This document shows positions 31,685 to 44,045 of a DNA stretch of 64,000 bases, piece by piece. The DNA is from Molossus alvarezi (Eukaryota > Chordata > Mammalia > Chiroptera > Molossidae): assembly GCA_037176705.1 (NCBI GenBank), contig JBAWUJ010000113.1, forward strand, positions 124,001 through 188,000. Reading direction: 5' to 3'. The position numbers and the translations under genes are program-made. The notes under the pieces are model-generated. The model saw nothing but the letters and a program-made list of their open reading frames with translations. It was not told the origin of the DNA and ran no database searches. Numbering within the stretch: the stretch's first letter is position 1; each line of letters opens with the position of its first letter.

Positions 31685-32735
31685 TTGTTTGTTAATGACT
31701 CAAATTTATTCCTACTGCTCAGATCTCTCTCCTGGACTCCAGGCTTATATGTGTGTCTGCCTTGGTGTCTAACGGACATTTCAAACCTGAAGGGTCTAAA
31801 ATTAAGCCCCAGGTCTTTTCTCCACAAACCTCTGGCACCCAGAGCCTTTCCCTGCTTGGTAAATGGCAGCAGCATCCTTCACAATGCTCAGAGCAAGCTC
31901 TGGGGGATCATCCTTGACTCCACTCTGTCCCTCACACCCCGGCCGTCCATCAGCAAATCCCATAGGCTCTACCTCAACACTATCCAGAATCTACCCACTT
32001 CTCACACCTCCACTGCTGCCCCTCCACTGTCTCCCTGAGAGAACCACAGCCTCCTCACCGGTGTCCCTGCTTCTGCCTGTGACCTCCTATGCTCTACACT
32101 CAACACAGTTACCAAAGATATTCTTTAAAACATAAGTTAGGTCATGTCTTTGCTTGGCTCAGGAGGTTCTACTCATCTCACGGAGTGAAAGTGCAGTCCT
32201 CGTGATGAGCTACAGGCTCTATAGTCCGGCCCCTCAGCGCCCTCTGACTTGACATCCCACCACTCTCCCCCAGCTTCCTCCACTCCAGCTGCCCTGGCCT
32301 CCCTGGTGCTCCTCAACCACGCGGGTGCTCTCCTACCTCAGGGCCTTTGCCCTGGCTATTCCCCCTGCTGGGTGTTCTCTTCCCAGACATCTGCAGAGCT
32401 TGCTTCCTCACCTCCCTCAGTCTTTTATCCAACATCACCTCCTATGGCCCTATTTAAAATTGTAACTGCATCCCATCCAGAATTTCTTACCCCTCGTGCC
32501 CTGCTTTATTTTTACAATGCTTATACCCTTTACTGTACTATAGAACATCATTTTTTTCTGTCCCTCTCAGCTTCTTCTCCATGAAAATGTGAGCTTCTTA
32601 AGGGCAGTGATATTTGTCTATTTTGTTCACTGATGTCTCCCCTGTGCTTGCGTGATACAACACACAGTAGGTGCACAGGGCATATTCATTGAGTGAGTGA
32701 ATGAATGAATGAATGAATAAATGAAATAATCAATC
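31685..32735 (+). repeat. L2 LINE, long 3' portion
   Basis: Phrases in L2 order: 'tctctcctggactccaggct', 'ggggatcatccttgactcca', 'ggtcatgtctttgcttggct', 'tccagctgccctggcctccc', 'cagggcctttgccctggcta', 'cttcttaagggcagtgatat', 'acacagtaggtgcacagggc', then a (TGAA)n tail at 32,694-32,723. About 1 kb, one of the longest L2 remnants here; frames are broken. Confidence 0.75.
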
Positions 32736-32744
32736 AATCTAGCC

Positions 32745-32870
32745 CAGTCTTTTGTTCCACAGATGAGAAAACAAAGGCCCAGAGAGGAGGGCCGTATCCC
32801 TGAGTCACAAAAAGAATATCAGTGGCAGGACCAGGACAGACCTCGCAGTCCTGTGCTCTTGCCTTTTCTG
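32745..32870 (-). repeat. MIR fragment
   Basis: 'acagatgagaaaacaaaggc', 'ccagagaggagggccgtatc' and 'cagtggcaggaccaggacag' are MIR minus-strand phrases. Confidence 0.7.
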
Positions 32871-33394
32871 GCCAGATAGAGCTGAGCATGGCAGACACTG
32901 TGATCTCCTCCAATCCCTTCACCTGGTCTGTGTGTTCATCCCACCTTTGGTATGCTTCATAGCTCACAGCTGGTACCGTGACCTTTTCCAGCAGTTTCCC
33001 TTGGAGGGTTGGAGCCACCTGATCTGTGGGGAGAGCTAGGAGTGTGGATGTTTGCATTTCTTCCCCTCCACATGTGTCCAGGCAGCCTGGAGCCAGTGAC
33101 TCAAGGGAGACTAAAGAGACTAACAACTGAGCCTTGAAGCAGGACCACCAGCCCTGTGGTGTGACTTACACCCCAGAGTGCTCCGGGATCAGGCTGAGAT
33201 AGAGATTTTGCCTGAACTTGCCCAGGGGTGGGTTTCTTCCTCTTTCATGTGCTGCTTTAGGCCCTCTCTTGCGGGTTCTCAAGTGGGCATTTCTGCAGTG
33301 TATCTCATGTGCACGAATCCTCAGAGTAGGGTCAGCTTCCAGGATAACCCAATCTAAGGTTTGGGCTTTGATACTAAACTGGGGTAGACTTGTG
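32871..33394. other. unique sequence, nothing recognised
   Basis: Frames of about 110-130 codons on the minus strand here show no domain. Confidence 0.35.
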
Positions 33395-33632
33395 AAAAAG
33401 CAAAGTATAGCAGACCACAAGCTTAGAGACCCAGTTTCAAATCTGAGCTCAGTCTGTGACCTAGTCCGAAACCTCTGGAAAAATCCTGAGCTCTCGGAGC
33501 CCAACTTCCCCCATGGAGAAGAGATGTGAATTATCTCTTTCTACAAAGATGCTGTGAGGATGAATGAGGTGAAACATAAGAAGCACCTTGCACAAAGGCA
33601 GCACCAAGTAGTTGCACAATAAATATCAGTTC
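33395..33632 (+). repeat. MIR SINE
   Basis: 'gagacccagtttcaaatctg', 'agctcagtctgtgacctagt', 'gatgctgtgaggatgaatga' and 'tagttgcacaataaatatca' cover most of a MIR in plus orientation. Confidence 0.75.
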
Positions 33633-33886
33633 CTTCTCAGGCTCCCATTTGTGGTCTTTTTACGACTCAACTTGCCATCTGGATGCATATTGGGCCCAAG
33701 ATTCCTCCCCAGCAGTTGAGCAGATGCTGTGTAGCTTTGAGTGTGATGAACTAGAAACCTGTCCCTTCTTCAGGAAATATGGGGGACCTAGAGGATGGGT
33801 ATCCTGAGACCCCTGGGACATCTGCCAAAGGGCAATAGGGTGAGGTCCAGAGTGAATAAAACTGTCTGGGGCCAAGGACAGAAACA

Positions 33887-33887
<1 letters not shown>

Positions 33888-33916
<29 letters not shown>
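33888..33916. repeat. (CA)n microsatellite
   Basis: About 14 CA units, uninterrupted. Confidence 0.95.
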
Positions 33917-33918
<2 letters not shown>

Positions 33919-34889
33919 CATGGGTTCCTACTGTTTACCAGCAGCTAAGTGGGACCCCTAGGCAAGGAAACATTGACAACCAATTCCAGATTGTGAAAAG
34001 TAGTCCTCAGCTGGCTGGGCAGCCCACCTTTGGGTGATATACTGTCACCAACAGTGGACAGTGGACAGACCCAGGAGCCCTAGCAGCCACAGAGGAGCCG
34101 AGGTCAAGGAGCAGTGTGTGAGTGCAGACCCTAGGCGGTCCATCCACTAATGTCCACCTTCCCCCAATGGGCGGGGTTGCTGACCCCACCCCGCAACATG
34201 TGCAGTCCATTCCCACAATCCAACTCCTGCCTGATGTCTGTGTTCAAACGTCCTCCTGAGCCCTGCTCCCCGGAAGCAAGGGTCCAGTTTCTTTTTTTTT
34301 AGAGTGTAAACATACTGGATGATATCTTAGAGCTAAAGTGTTCACCACTTATCAGATCCAACTTCCCCCATATTTTGAAAACATAACAAATGCACAGATA
34401 GGAAAAGTGGCTTTTCCAGGCTCCTCAGTGAGTCAGTGGCAGAGCTGCAGGGATACCTGTTAGAGGGGTAGATGAGGTTGCTGCCAGAGACACTCCTATC
34501 TGCCTGCAGCCAGGTCTCTGACACACCTCTCACCAGGTCTCATTGGCTGAACTAGGCAGGAGTGGGGGCCATGTGGAGCTGTCCTCCATCCTGCTATTTG
34601 TATCAGTGGCTGGAGGAAACTGTTCTAGGAAAAAGAAGGGACCATTGTAAAGTGCCTGTCATGTGTTGGGCATGTACCAAGACATTAAAACAAAATTTTC
34701 CTGGGAGTCACAAACATACAGTAGAGGTGAAATTCCAGAGTCATATCTTATATACACAGTCTGCCAAGAAAATGTTCAAGAACCAGCTCTATAACTTGTG
34801 GCACCCTCAGCCAAGTTGAGGGCATGCAGGGACAGCCATGAAGGGAGGGTCTGGGGAAGGGTCACTGTGGAGAGCTCTTGCCATGCTGT
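33917..34889. other. unique sequence; possible MIR trace at 34,330-34,450
   Basis: 'gcacagataggaaaagtggc' followed by 'gtggcagagctgcagggata' could be a very old MIR. Otherwise nothing is recognised. Confidence 0.35.
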
Positions 34890-35632
34890 AGGCTCTGCCC
34901 ACACCCACCAGGACAGCTATACAGAAAACACAGATTGAAACAGACACGGGTGGGGATGTGAAAAAAGTGGGACCCCCGGGCATTGCTGTGCAAGTGTAAA
35001 ATGAGGCAGCTGCTGCGGAAACAGTCTGGAAGTCCTTCAAAAAGAGTTACCAGTTGAGTCAGCAATTCTACTCCTGAGTATCTTCTAAAGAGAACTGAAA
35101 ACATATGTTCGCACAAAAACCTGTCCATGAATGTTCATAGCCTCATTATTCATAATAGCCCCAAAATGGAAACAACACAATTGTTCATCTCTGATGCATG
35201 AATAGAAAAGGTGGTATGACCATACAACGGAATATTACTCAGCCGTAAAAAGGAATGAAACAGACATATTCTACAACATGGACTAGCCTTGGGAACATTT
35301 CACTGAGTAAATTAAACCAGGCACAAAAACCAATATATTGTATAATTCTACTGATAATAAATGGCCAGAGTAGGCAACTCCTACTCTGAAACAAGAGGTA
35401 GAATAATAGTTGTCTGAGGCTGGGCTGGTGTGGGAAAGGGAAATGGAAAGTAACTTCGAAGACACAGGGTTTATTTTGCAGGTGATGAAAATGTTCTAAA
35501 ATTGATTGTGGTGATGGTTGCACAACTCTTTGAATATCCTAAAAACCACTGAATTGTATACTTTAAAAGAGTGAATTTTTATGATGTGTGAGTTATATCT
35601 CAATAAAGCTGTCACCAAAAAATAAAAAAAAG
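34890..35632 (+). mobile_element. old L1 (L1M-type), ORF2 end and 3'UTR
   Basis: 'gcaattctactcctgagtat', 'cataatagccccaaaatgga', 'caacggaatattactcagcc', 'attgtggtgatggttgcaca' and 'ttatatctcaataaagctgt' follow the ORF2 C-terminus and 3'UTR of old mammalian L1, ending in an A-rich tail at 35,619-35,631. Multiple stops and indels; inactive. Confidence 0.85.
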
Positions 35633-36150
35633 TGACGGCAGAGCCATCACTTACTGAAGAGAGGGCAGAATAACCATGAGCCGCGCAGTCCCTTTGTGTC
35701 GGGGGAAGCTGACCCCACTGGATAAATTTGAAAGAAGCTGTGGGACACCATAAAAAGATCATGGTGTTTGTTCATCACACCACTATCTTGTTTAAAGTGC
35801 TTCTCCAAACTGCCTGGGACTGAGAGGTGCCAGAATCAAGTTTTGATCTGCTGAAATATAAAAAGATGAAAAAGACTGAGAAAAAAGTAATCTGATATTT
35901 AATGTCTGCATAAATTCAGAAGAGGTGGGTGTTCAACAAAAGTTGGTGTGGAAGAGACCTGTGTTTAGGTGGCCATCAGCTCGATGGTTGTCACCCACTT
36001 GATGTGATAGCCATAAAAACCTGCTCCATCTTAGTTTACCTGAGAAGAAATACAACCGCTGGGTCAAAAGAAGTGACAGTCCCAATGTAGTGAGAACCCA
36101 ACTCACCTGTTGTGTTCTCATCTGGGCTTCATAAGAGAGGTACACTGGCA
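35633..36150. other. unique sequence, nothing recognised
   Basis: There is no family or frame that I can name. The end at 36,133-36,149 serves as target site for the VES that follows. Confidence 0.35.
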
Positions 36151-36361
36151 CCCTGGCAGGTGTAGCTCAGTTGATGGGAGCATCATCCCACAGACCAAAA
36201 TGTTGCCAGTTTGATTCCCTGTCAGAGCACATGCCCGGGTCATGGCCTTGATCCCCAGTAGAGGGCATGCAGGAGTCAGTTAATCAATGTTCCTCTTTCT
36301 CTCTCCCTCTCCTTTCTCTCTCTAAAATCAATAAACATTAAAATAGAATTTTTAAAAAAGA
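36151..36361 (+). mobile_element. VES SINE, older type
   Basis: Head 'ccctggcaggtgtagctcag' with 'ttgatgggagcatc', B-box-like 'gccagtttgattccctgtca', 'ccccagtagagggcatgcag', a CT-rich part and 'taaaatcaataaac'. An imperfect target duplication is visible: 'gtacactggc' just before (36,140-36,149) and 'agtacactggcc' just after (from 36,366). Confidence 0.85.
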
Positions 36362-36999
36362 AGAAGTACACTGGCCAACATCAACCAGTCCAGAAGAAAA
36401 AGGTCAGACATGTAAGAGCTCAGAAACCCATTTCAGAGAACAACAAAACATCTGAGAGTATATAACTGGAACACAAAATATAGCTTGGAACCACATAGCT
36501 GTCACAGGAAAGGTTGAGTCGACTTGCACTGTGCCATTCTTTAGGGATAAGCAAGGTTCATGCATCTAGGCATGATGCATGAAAGGTAGGTTTGGGTTCA
36601 ACATAAGGAACTAAACTAGTTATCAAAATAAACACCCTCAAAAATAAATTATACTAGCCATAGTTTATTGAAAAAATAAGTGAAAGACACTTATTTTATT
36701 TGCTTATTTTGATTAGGCTATTTTTCTTTACATGGCTCAAAAACAAAACAATGCAGAAAGGTTTACAGTAAAAAGTCTTGTTCCTATCCTGTTATCCTCT
36801 CTACCTCCTGTGCTCATGATATGGGAACCAATTTTTAATCATTTCAAAGCTTCCATATAAAATAAAACATATATTCTTACACCACCACCCCTTTATACAA
36901 AATGTAACATATAATACACAGAGTTATTTATGCCTTTGCTTCAGTCTGCATATTTTTTATCAACCTGTTAAAACCTTCTTTTCTATTGTGTCTCATATG
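36362..36999. other. AT-rich sequence, nothing recognised
   Basis: Possibly very old repeat remnants; no family named. Confidence 0.3.
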
Positions 37000-37330
37000 A
37001 TGTTAAACCCATATATTGAGTTCTTATTTTCAGTTATATTATTTTTCAGTTCCATTTAATTCTTTTTTATCGATTCTATTATCAGCTAAAATATTACATT
37101 TGTAATTGTTTTTTTAATCTCCTGTTTTCTTGAACATATTAATCATAACTAAAGTCCTTATATCTGGGTCACTAGTGGGTCTGTTTTAATTGTCTATATT
37201 TTCCCTTAACTTTGGCATGCCTAGTAATATTTTTACTGAATGCCAGACATTGTGATTTAAATACTTCACAGCATATTATAAAGATCTTTCTATTGATATA
37301 CTAAAATATATATTGATATATTGAAAATTT
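37000..37330 (-). repeat. possible old L1 fragment
   Basis: 'cagttccatttaattctttt' and 'ttggcatgcctagtaatatt' with 'actgaatgccagacattgtg' resemble antisense old L1 sequence. Weak assignment. Confidence 0.35.
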
Positions 37331-38098
37331 TCCTTTTTTCTAGATAGGCATTTTATAAACAGTATCTCCAAACCATAAAGCAATACTGAAAGATGTGTAT
37401 CTTGCTCAGAGAGAGACACACAACAAAAAACTAGCAATGATGGGGTTCATATTCAAGTCTGTCTAGCTCCAATGTGGGTGCTCCCCCCATAACACCTGTG
37501 AACAGCCATCACAGGAGGGGCTCAGGTGGGACATGGAGGGCCAGCTGCTGTAGAGATAGTTCCAGCTGGGCTCTGCTGATCAGGAGACCCATTCAAGTTA
37601 ACTTGAGAATAAAGGATCATATCAGTTAAGAATTCTTGTGACTACAAAAACTGTATTAGTCAAGATCTCAATAGGAAGTAGGTAGCACATGCCAGTTAGA
37701 ATGGTTGGAAGGGGGCTTATTTACAGAAGGATTAATTACAAAGCTATGGGTGGGATGTAGGGAGACCACAGGGGGATTGAAGAGACTCAGGGTTGGTGGC
37801 AATGAAGCTGTCACCCAAAGCTCAAAGGGATGAGGGGAGGGAGGTTACTGGAACCCAGAGAAGAGAGAGTCATGGAGAACAAGCCACCTTGACAGAAACA
37901 GCAATCTTCAGCAACCCAAAGTGGCTCTGCAGGTAGAGAGCTAGGGGAATAATAACCTCAATGTCACTATCCTCCTCTTTCTGGTCTTCTGTCAGGGCTC
38001 CCTATTGGCCAAACGTAATCAGAAGCATCCTGAGGCAAAGGGGAGGATGGAGAAGGATCTAGAATGGATCTAGACAGGCAGGAAAATATCTGGCACAG
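37331..38098. other. unique or unassigned old repeat sequence
   Basis: 37,640-38,090 ('gtattagtcaagatctcaat', 'ggcttatttacagaaggatt', 'ctccctattggccaaacgta') resembles an old interspersed repeat without a name that I can give. Confidence 0.35.
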
Positions 38099-38099
38099 A

Positions 38100-38135
<36 letters not shown>

Positions 38136-38162
38136 GCACGCACACACGCACACACGCACACA
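38099..38162. repeat. (CA)n microsatellite with CG steps
   Basis: 64 bp of alternating pyrimidine/purine. The first half is pure CA and the second half is interspersed with CG steps ('cgcacgcacg'), a composition favourable to Z-DNA. Confidence 0.95.
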
Positions 38163-39769
38163 GCCTAAGCAATAAAGACATTTAATTATGTCACATATGT
38201 TTGTTTATAGGTAACCCCCATGTGCGGCAGCTCAGTGACAAGGTTCAGTGATGTCATTGATGACCCAGGCTCTCTCCGTCTTTCCACTTCACCATCCTCA
38301 GCATGCCTGATTTTTATCCTTAGGCTTCCACAGCTTCCGGCATTACATTCTTACTCAGCTGCAATCAAGACAAGAAGAAAGGGCACACTTCCTTACCTGT
38401 ATCCTTTCATCAAAAGCCTTTCTGCCCCCAGCAGCCTTTTTCCTGCATCTCACTGGCCAGGACTACCTTGGGTAGCTTAGACCAACCATGTTTTCATCTC
38501 CTGGGGCCAGAGATTGGTTCCACTTCCTTGAGCATGTGGCACACCCCACCCCCCCTCACACAAAATCAGGGTTCTAAAATCTAAGGAAGAAGGAGGGATG
38601 GTGTCAGTTAGGGGCTCAGCCATATCGGCCACAGGTATTTTTACTATCCCCCAGGAAGCCCCAGGCACATCACAGGAACCCAGAGGGAGCACCACAGCTG
38701 AGCTCCCAGCACTAGGATCAGCTGAGGTGCTGAACAGGCCAGACCCTCCCCGCCAATCTCTGCCCTGCATGGTCTCTCTCTGCTCTGCCCTCCTCTCTGC
38801 CACACATTCCTCTGCTTATTCATGGCCTCCCCTCCCCCAACCCCTAGCTTCTCCAGCCCCTCTCAGCCTGTTTCAGGACAAAACCCATCTGTAGCTAGGC
38901 TGGGGGGTGGGGTCATGGGTACAGATGGAACAAGGGCAGCAGGTGCTGGGGAGAGGGGCAGTGTTCCTCACAAGGGTCTGTGCAAAGGTCAGGTGAGGAC
39001 AAATGGAGTTGGGGCAAGGTAATGTGGTAGAATATACCTACATGTAAATAAATGCATAATAAAATTGAAGTGTATTCATGCATTTGAAATAGTGTATTTG
39101 GTCCAAATTGAAATAAAAACTCTTCTGACTGGTCCTGTTGTGGTGCCCCCATTGGCTGACAACTGAGAAAAGGTGTCCCTTCAGTACCCCCTTCCCCACA
39201 TCCCTGGGACAGGCTCATAAATCATGCCTAGCAAGAAGGACCTTCTGGGTATGTAGTGAGTGTTATTTGTGCCCACCCAGGTCCCTTTCTCAGGCCCATA
39301 TGTCTGGCCCCAGCTGCTAAGGGCTCACAGCTGCCCCCTTTTCTGGAGAACACATCACCCAGAGGTGGAAGGTTCCCCCTCTGCATCCTGGGCTCCTCAC
39401 TGCCAATAACTGCCTGATTGTGGTGTGTTGGGCAGGGACTGGGGTGATGAGAAGCCAGGCCCTTGTCCTCAGGGGCCAGCTCTGCTCAAGTTCCAGAGTC
39501 TCCGGGCCTGGCTTTGTCTCCCTGCTGGGAGGGTCTGGCCCACCTCTTACTGCCACCTGAAACATTCCCATCCAAGGTCCGCTTGTAGGGCAAGTTAGGT
39601 CAGGTATCTAAGGCCTGTCCACTCTGAGATCAGGAGCCCGGGTTCTCCATCTCACAGAGCTTCCCAGGATGAGAACAGCGGGCAGGACCCCATCTCCTCC
39701 ATCTTTCTCCTCCTCCAGTCATTGCACAGAAATAATTAGAGAAGCCACCTACTATACATCCTGCTAGAC
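38163..39769. other. unique non-coding sequence
   Basis: No repeat or gene recognised over 1.6 kb. Open frames of 85-108 codons occur on both strands near 38,480-39,220, without domains. Confidence 0.4.
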
Positions 39770-40150
39770 TCTGTATGAACAGGTACTAGACACAGCCCCT
39801 GATTTCAAAGGGCTTAAGTTCTCATTAGTGAGGCAGACCTACCTATAAAAAGGGAAACAATCATAGCGAACAGCATATGCCGAGACCTAATAGTTGGCCC
39901 CAGCAAGAAGAGACCAACATGTGTGCACAGAAGGGAGAAGACACAGCAGTCAAGGAGGGCTCCCTGGAGGAGATGCCAGTCAGTTTAAAGCTTTCATAAG
40001 CAGGAAGGAGGCCAGAGGAATGAGCTAGGACTCAGAGGCTCAAGGTATAGATAACCTGGTAAAGTAGAATGCTCTGCAAGGAAACAATAGAGGTAAGATG
40101 GGAGAGGCTGGCTGCTGCCTGGGGTGGAGGAGCAACAGGGTGGAGGATGA
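39770..40150 (+). repeat. ancient dispersed repeat, family not assigned
   Basis: 'gcccctgatttcaaagggct', 'tcaaggagggctccctggag', 'gagatgccagtcagtttaaa' and 'ggaggccagaggaatgagct' belong to the same family as 22,275-22,700 and 49,310-49,740. Confidence 0.5.
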
Positions 40151-40664
40151 GACCAAAGTTCAAAGCCAGAGTGATTGGAAGAGGAGGCACAAAAACAGGA
40201 AGTCCATTTGTCTTGTCCATTGTAGTCCTCGCTTCCTACCTCCCAGTGCTACCACCACACTGGGCACAAAGCAGGTGGGCTGCCAGTGTTCACTGAACAG
40301 GGTTCTGCATGCGGGTCCCTGCTCCTCAGCCTCCTCCCTGGATCCCGACAGCTCCAAGCAGGAGCAAAGACTGAGGGATCCTTCCAGGTCAGCATGACCC
40401 CATCCCTAGAGAATCAGGGCAAGAGAAGGCCTTCCCCTTCCATCCCAGAAGGTATTTAATTAGGAGAGCTAATTTGAGGCCCAGGAGTGAGAGACAGAGG
40501 TCCTGGTGCTCATGTGTGTGTGTGAACATGGAGGCTGAGGGTGAACTTCAAGCTTGTGTTCCACAGAAAATGAAGCTGCTGGAATTGAGGCGCAGTAGTA
40601 GACAAGAGCCAGGGCCCCTGCACTGGACTGGCTGCATCGTCCTCCCTCAGAGACAGGCTCCAGG
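40151..40664. other. unique sequence, nothing recognised
   Basis: No supportable feature. Confidence 0.35.
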
Positions 40665-40960
40665 GGCACATGTGTGCATGTGCCCACACATGCCCACTCT
40701 CCGGCACATACCAGCACACTCACACACGTACTGCATTTACAGACACCTGCACACACATCCACTCACATGATTTCTACACTGACACACACGCACTCAAGTG
40801 TAGCTTTGCACACAACCACACTACACACTCACGCACATGTTCACACATTCACATACACACACATTCACACACTCAACATATACTCTCATATATTTTTACA
40901 CACATGCCCACACGTGAACAAACATTTCCCAGGTACACATTCACATACACACACATGTGC
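40665..40960. repeat. degenerate CA-rich tract
   Basis: Interrupted CACA runs with 'cacacattcacac'-type units over about 300 bp. His/Thr-rich open frames across it are composition artefacts. Confidence 0.85.
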
Positions 40961-41369
40961 AGAAGCAGTCTTGACCACGGCTCCACACTCAACTCAGATC
41001 CCTCTTAACTGTGATGGAATGTTCTGAGCTGTACCCGGGGCCTTTAGCAGAGCTGGCACCATACAAACACCCAGGCCCTCAACAAGGTCCTCCCCTACCC
41101 CTTGGTTTTTTCAAAAGAAAAATAAACTTCTAAAGCACATGCCATGGTCTCTCTTGCTCCCATGCCTGCATGCCCCAGGCTGAGGGAGTTTTCCTCTGAG
41201 CTACCATCAGTCCTCTGCAGAATCAGGCCATACAGTCCTCACAGATGAGACGTTCTCAGCACAGCACAGGTCCCAGGAGAGCCAGAGCCACACCCAGGAC
41301 TGTATTACATGATAGGGGCAGAGGCTTTGGACATGTGTATAGTGTGTGGGAAATGTCTGCACAGGGCTG
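40961..41369. other. unique sequence, nothing recognised
   Basis: No supportable feature. Confidence 0.35.
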
Positions 41370-41570
41370 TTGGCCTAGGCTCTGAGGGTTCTAACCCAGC
41401 TCTGAGTGACTTTGGGCATGTTACTAAACCTCTCTGAGCCTCTGTCTTCTTGTCTGTAAAGGAGGGCAACCATGGTTCTAGGTTGTGTGAAGAGTGAGTG
41501 AAATTATACATGTAACATGCTTAGCACAGAGTGAGGCACATAGTATGTGCTCAATAAATTTAACATCATT
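41370..41570 (+). repeat. MIR SINE
   Basis: 'ctaacccagctctgagtgac', 'tttgggcatgttactaaacc', 'tctctgagcctctgtcttct' and 'cacatagtatgtgctcaata' span MIR head to tail. Confidence 0.8.
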
Positions 41571-42829
41571 GTGGGGGCCAACCCAGCACACCTGGCTTTC
41601 CACTCCTCAACCAGAGTTCACTTTTGCCCTGCGGGCCTGGCTCCCTCTGGCCTTCCTTCCCTATATCCAAATAAGAAGACAGGTTATTAGTATAAATTTG
41701 ATCAAAATGACACATGGATTAGCATGTACACTGCAAGGTCTAATTCTGTTTACTGTTCTAAGGGAGCATACAATTATTACAGGAGCTGGGACAGTGTTTT
41801 TAATAACATTTCTTGTTAAGATTTAATTATAGAAAATTGTATTTTCTTAATCACTGAAAACTTAACTGGCTAGGAAAAGAATCGTGATAATTTTGTTTGC
41901 AGTTTATTAAATCCTTAGGATAATCTTTCTCTTACATTTGCTTTTATTATGTGTTGCAGCTAAGTGCTTTTTAACCCTTGGAGCTGTGAGGAGGAAGGTC
42001 AAGGGAGGACAGTCCCTGCTTTCCTGTCCCCAGACCCTCCACTCCTGGCAAACTTGGGTGCCAACTGCCCCATCAACAAGAGCAACGTACAGAGCCCAGT
42101 TGCTCTTTTTCCTGCTCAGTAAAAAGAACAGGTGTGCTCTCCTTGTCCGAAGTTGGTGAGATGAGAAACCATGCACAGAACACCTGGCTCTCATACCAAC
42201 CTTTCCTGGAAACCCAGTCCCAGGTATCTCTAAACCATGAAGCCCTGAGAAAAATCACAAAAGTAACATTGTCACCCGCCTGCATTCACACAGCATTCCT
42301 GACCACCTCAGAAGGTCCCGGGCCTAGAGAAGTGGCCTGAAGTTACCGTGGCTCTATGGGTGTCACCTGACCCTGGCTGTTCACTCCTGGACAGGGCAGA
42401 ACTGTGGCTGGAGTTTCATTCCTATAATCAACCTTGCACGAGGCCTCTTTCTTACAGGTGTTAGGAACTGGGAATTCAGAAATGGACACCACAGAGCCCT
42501 GCCCAGGTGTCCACAGGCCCTCCTGCTTCCCTTTCTGCAGCGCTGTGTGTCCATGAGGAGGCACAGGAAGCAAGGGGGTGCAGAGAGCCTCACACTGAGA
42601 AATGGGGTATGTGAAAACCAGAGGCTCAGAGGAGACACAGTCTATCATTTCTTCCAGGAAACCAGACTCAGGGGAAAAGATGCAATATTATCAACAACAT
42701 GAGGAGTGATGCTTATAAAAACCAACGTGAGACGCCAGCCCCAAGGGGATTTATGCTGCGTGGTTACGTAACAATTCCTTAGCCAAAGGAAAGCATCTCT
42801 GTGAAATCCTGTGATCCCAGAAGAGAATG
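41571..42829. other. unique sequence; AT-rich block 41,690-41,990
   Basis: 41,690-41,990 has 'atggattagcatgtacactg', 'acaattattacagga', 'gatttaattatagaa' and 'ttcttaatcactgaa' with no repeat recognised. It is a candidate conserved non-coding block by motif content. The rest is unrecognised. Confidence 0.35.
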
Positions 42830-42895
42830 TGGCGTGTGCATGTGTGCATGTGTGTGCATTGGTGTGTGTGTGTGTTTGTGCATGTATGTGTTGGT
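42830..42895. repeat. degenerate (TG)n tract
   Basis: Interrupted TG/TGCA repeats of about 65 bp. Confidence 0.85.
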
Positions 42896-43844
42896 GAGGC
42901 ATTTTGACCTCAGAGCCCTATTTCCATCTCTATGCAACCCCATGACTCCCTGAGCCTGGACCATCTCCACACAGATGTAACCTTTCCTCCAGGAAGTGCC
43001 ACCCTTTCAGTCAACATGTCCCACCTGTGTCTAGCCTAGAGCTCTCCTGCTACAAATCAAACCTTGATTTTTTTGGGAGGTGGAAGAGGGACAATGAGAC
43101 AATGAGTGAAATCCCCAGCAGAACAGCCCATCTGACACATCTTGAGGTCTTTCCACTCCCCTCTAAACTCTGAGACCTCAGCTCTCTTAATGACTCCCAG
43201 TGGCCTCTCTGTTCCCTCCATGTTTCTTTGGTGTCTTTGTTTGTCCCTTTAGTGCCTTTGTTCTCTGGAGCAGGGGAATGCAGGCCTGGCAGCCTTAACC
43301 ACCCTCCCTCCCCAGAGCAAAGTGCAGGACTTCAAAGAGGCGGCAAGAGAGGTGATGGATAATAGATGGCTGGAAGCATGAATGATACATATGCAGATAA
43401 ATGATGGATAATGGGGCCCGCATGATGTATAGGTGCTGCTGGAGTAATAAATGTGTAGATACATATAGATTGATGGAGGGAGACAGTTTCAGAAACAACA
43501 GACACAGGGGCAGCTGGAAAGACTCATCCAGGATCCATGATAGATGCATTGAGGTGAGATAGTCAGGGAGATAAGAAGCAGGACCGGTCCCGGGGAGACA
43601 AGATAGAGGAATATACCCAGAAACGGTCTTCCTGGACACAGGGACTAGAGCAAAAACAACAGCAACGAATGAACACACAGCACCTCGCGTGGACAGACAC
43701 AGCTGCTGCCCAGGCGTCCATGGTAGGGCGCAGGGTAGAGGAATGAGCTAAAGGAGCTTGGACACATGGGCAGGTGATGAATGTGCCAAAGATGATGAAG
43801 AGATGGGTGGGCGCATTGATCTGAGCACTCCTCCTCCCTCCATC
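42896..43844. other. unique sequence with a GATGA/GATA-rich stretch
   Basis: 43,345-43,475 contains scattered 'gatggataat', 'aaatgatgga' and 'tagatacata' units, a decayed tetranucleotide-type repeat. No gene recognised. Confidence 0.4.
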
Positions 43845-44010
43845 TCCCCAACCCGCCCTGCGGGGCTGCTCTTCCAGGCCCCTGGGTGCTGTGCCTCTGG
43901 CGGCCACGCGGGGGCGCTCACGCCGGGGTCCCCATGCGGAGGGGCGGGGAGAGCTGCGGACGCCGGGGTCCTGCACGGAGTTTGTTTCCTTGAAGGCCGG
44001 GCCCACGTGA
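43845..44010. promoter_or_regulatory. small CpG-dense patch
   Basis: I count 16 CpG dinucleotides between 43,854 and 44,006, while the neighbouring kilobases have few. It contains GC-box-like 'aggggcggggag' and an E-box CACGTG at 44,004-44,009. It is too short for a classical CpG island but typical of a methylation-free regulatory site or a minor promoter. No recognised exon follows. Confidence 0.5.
43901..43919 (+). promoter_or_regulatory. CTCF-like binding site
   Basis: CGGCCACGCGGGGGCGCTC agrees with the CTCF core pattern YGRCCASYAGRKGGCRSYV (recalled from memory) at 17 of 19 positions; the mismatches are the two bases after the CCAC. It sits in the middle of the CpG-dense patch, where such sites are often unmethylated and bound. 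Function is inferred from sequence alone. Confidence 0.5.
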
Positions 44011-44045
44011 CCCACCACTTCCCCCTCTCCTTGACTTCATAAATA

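Noticed and set aside
40670..41027. His/Thr-rich frames of 112-117 codons
   Set aside because: They are a composition artefact of the degenerate CA tract.
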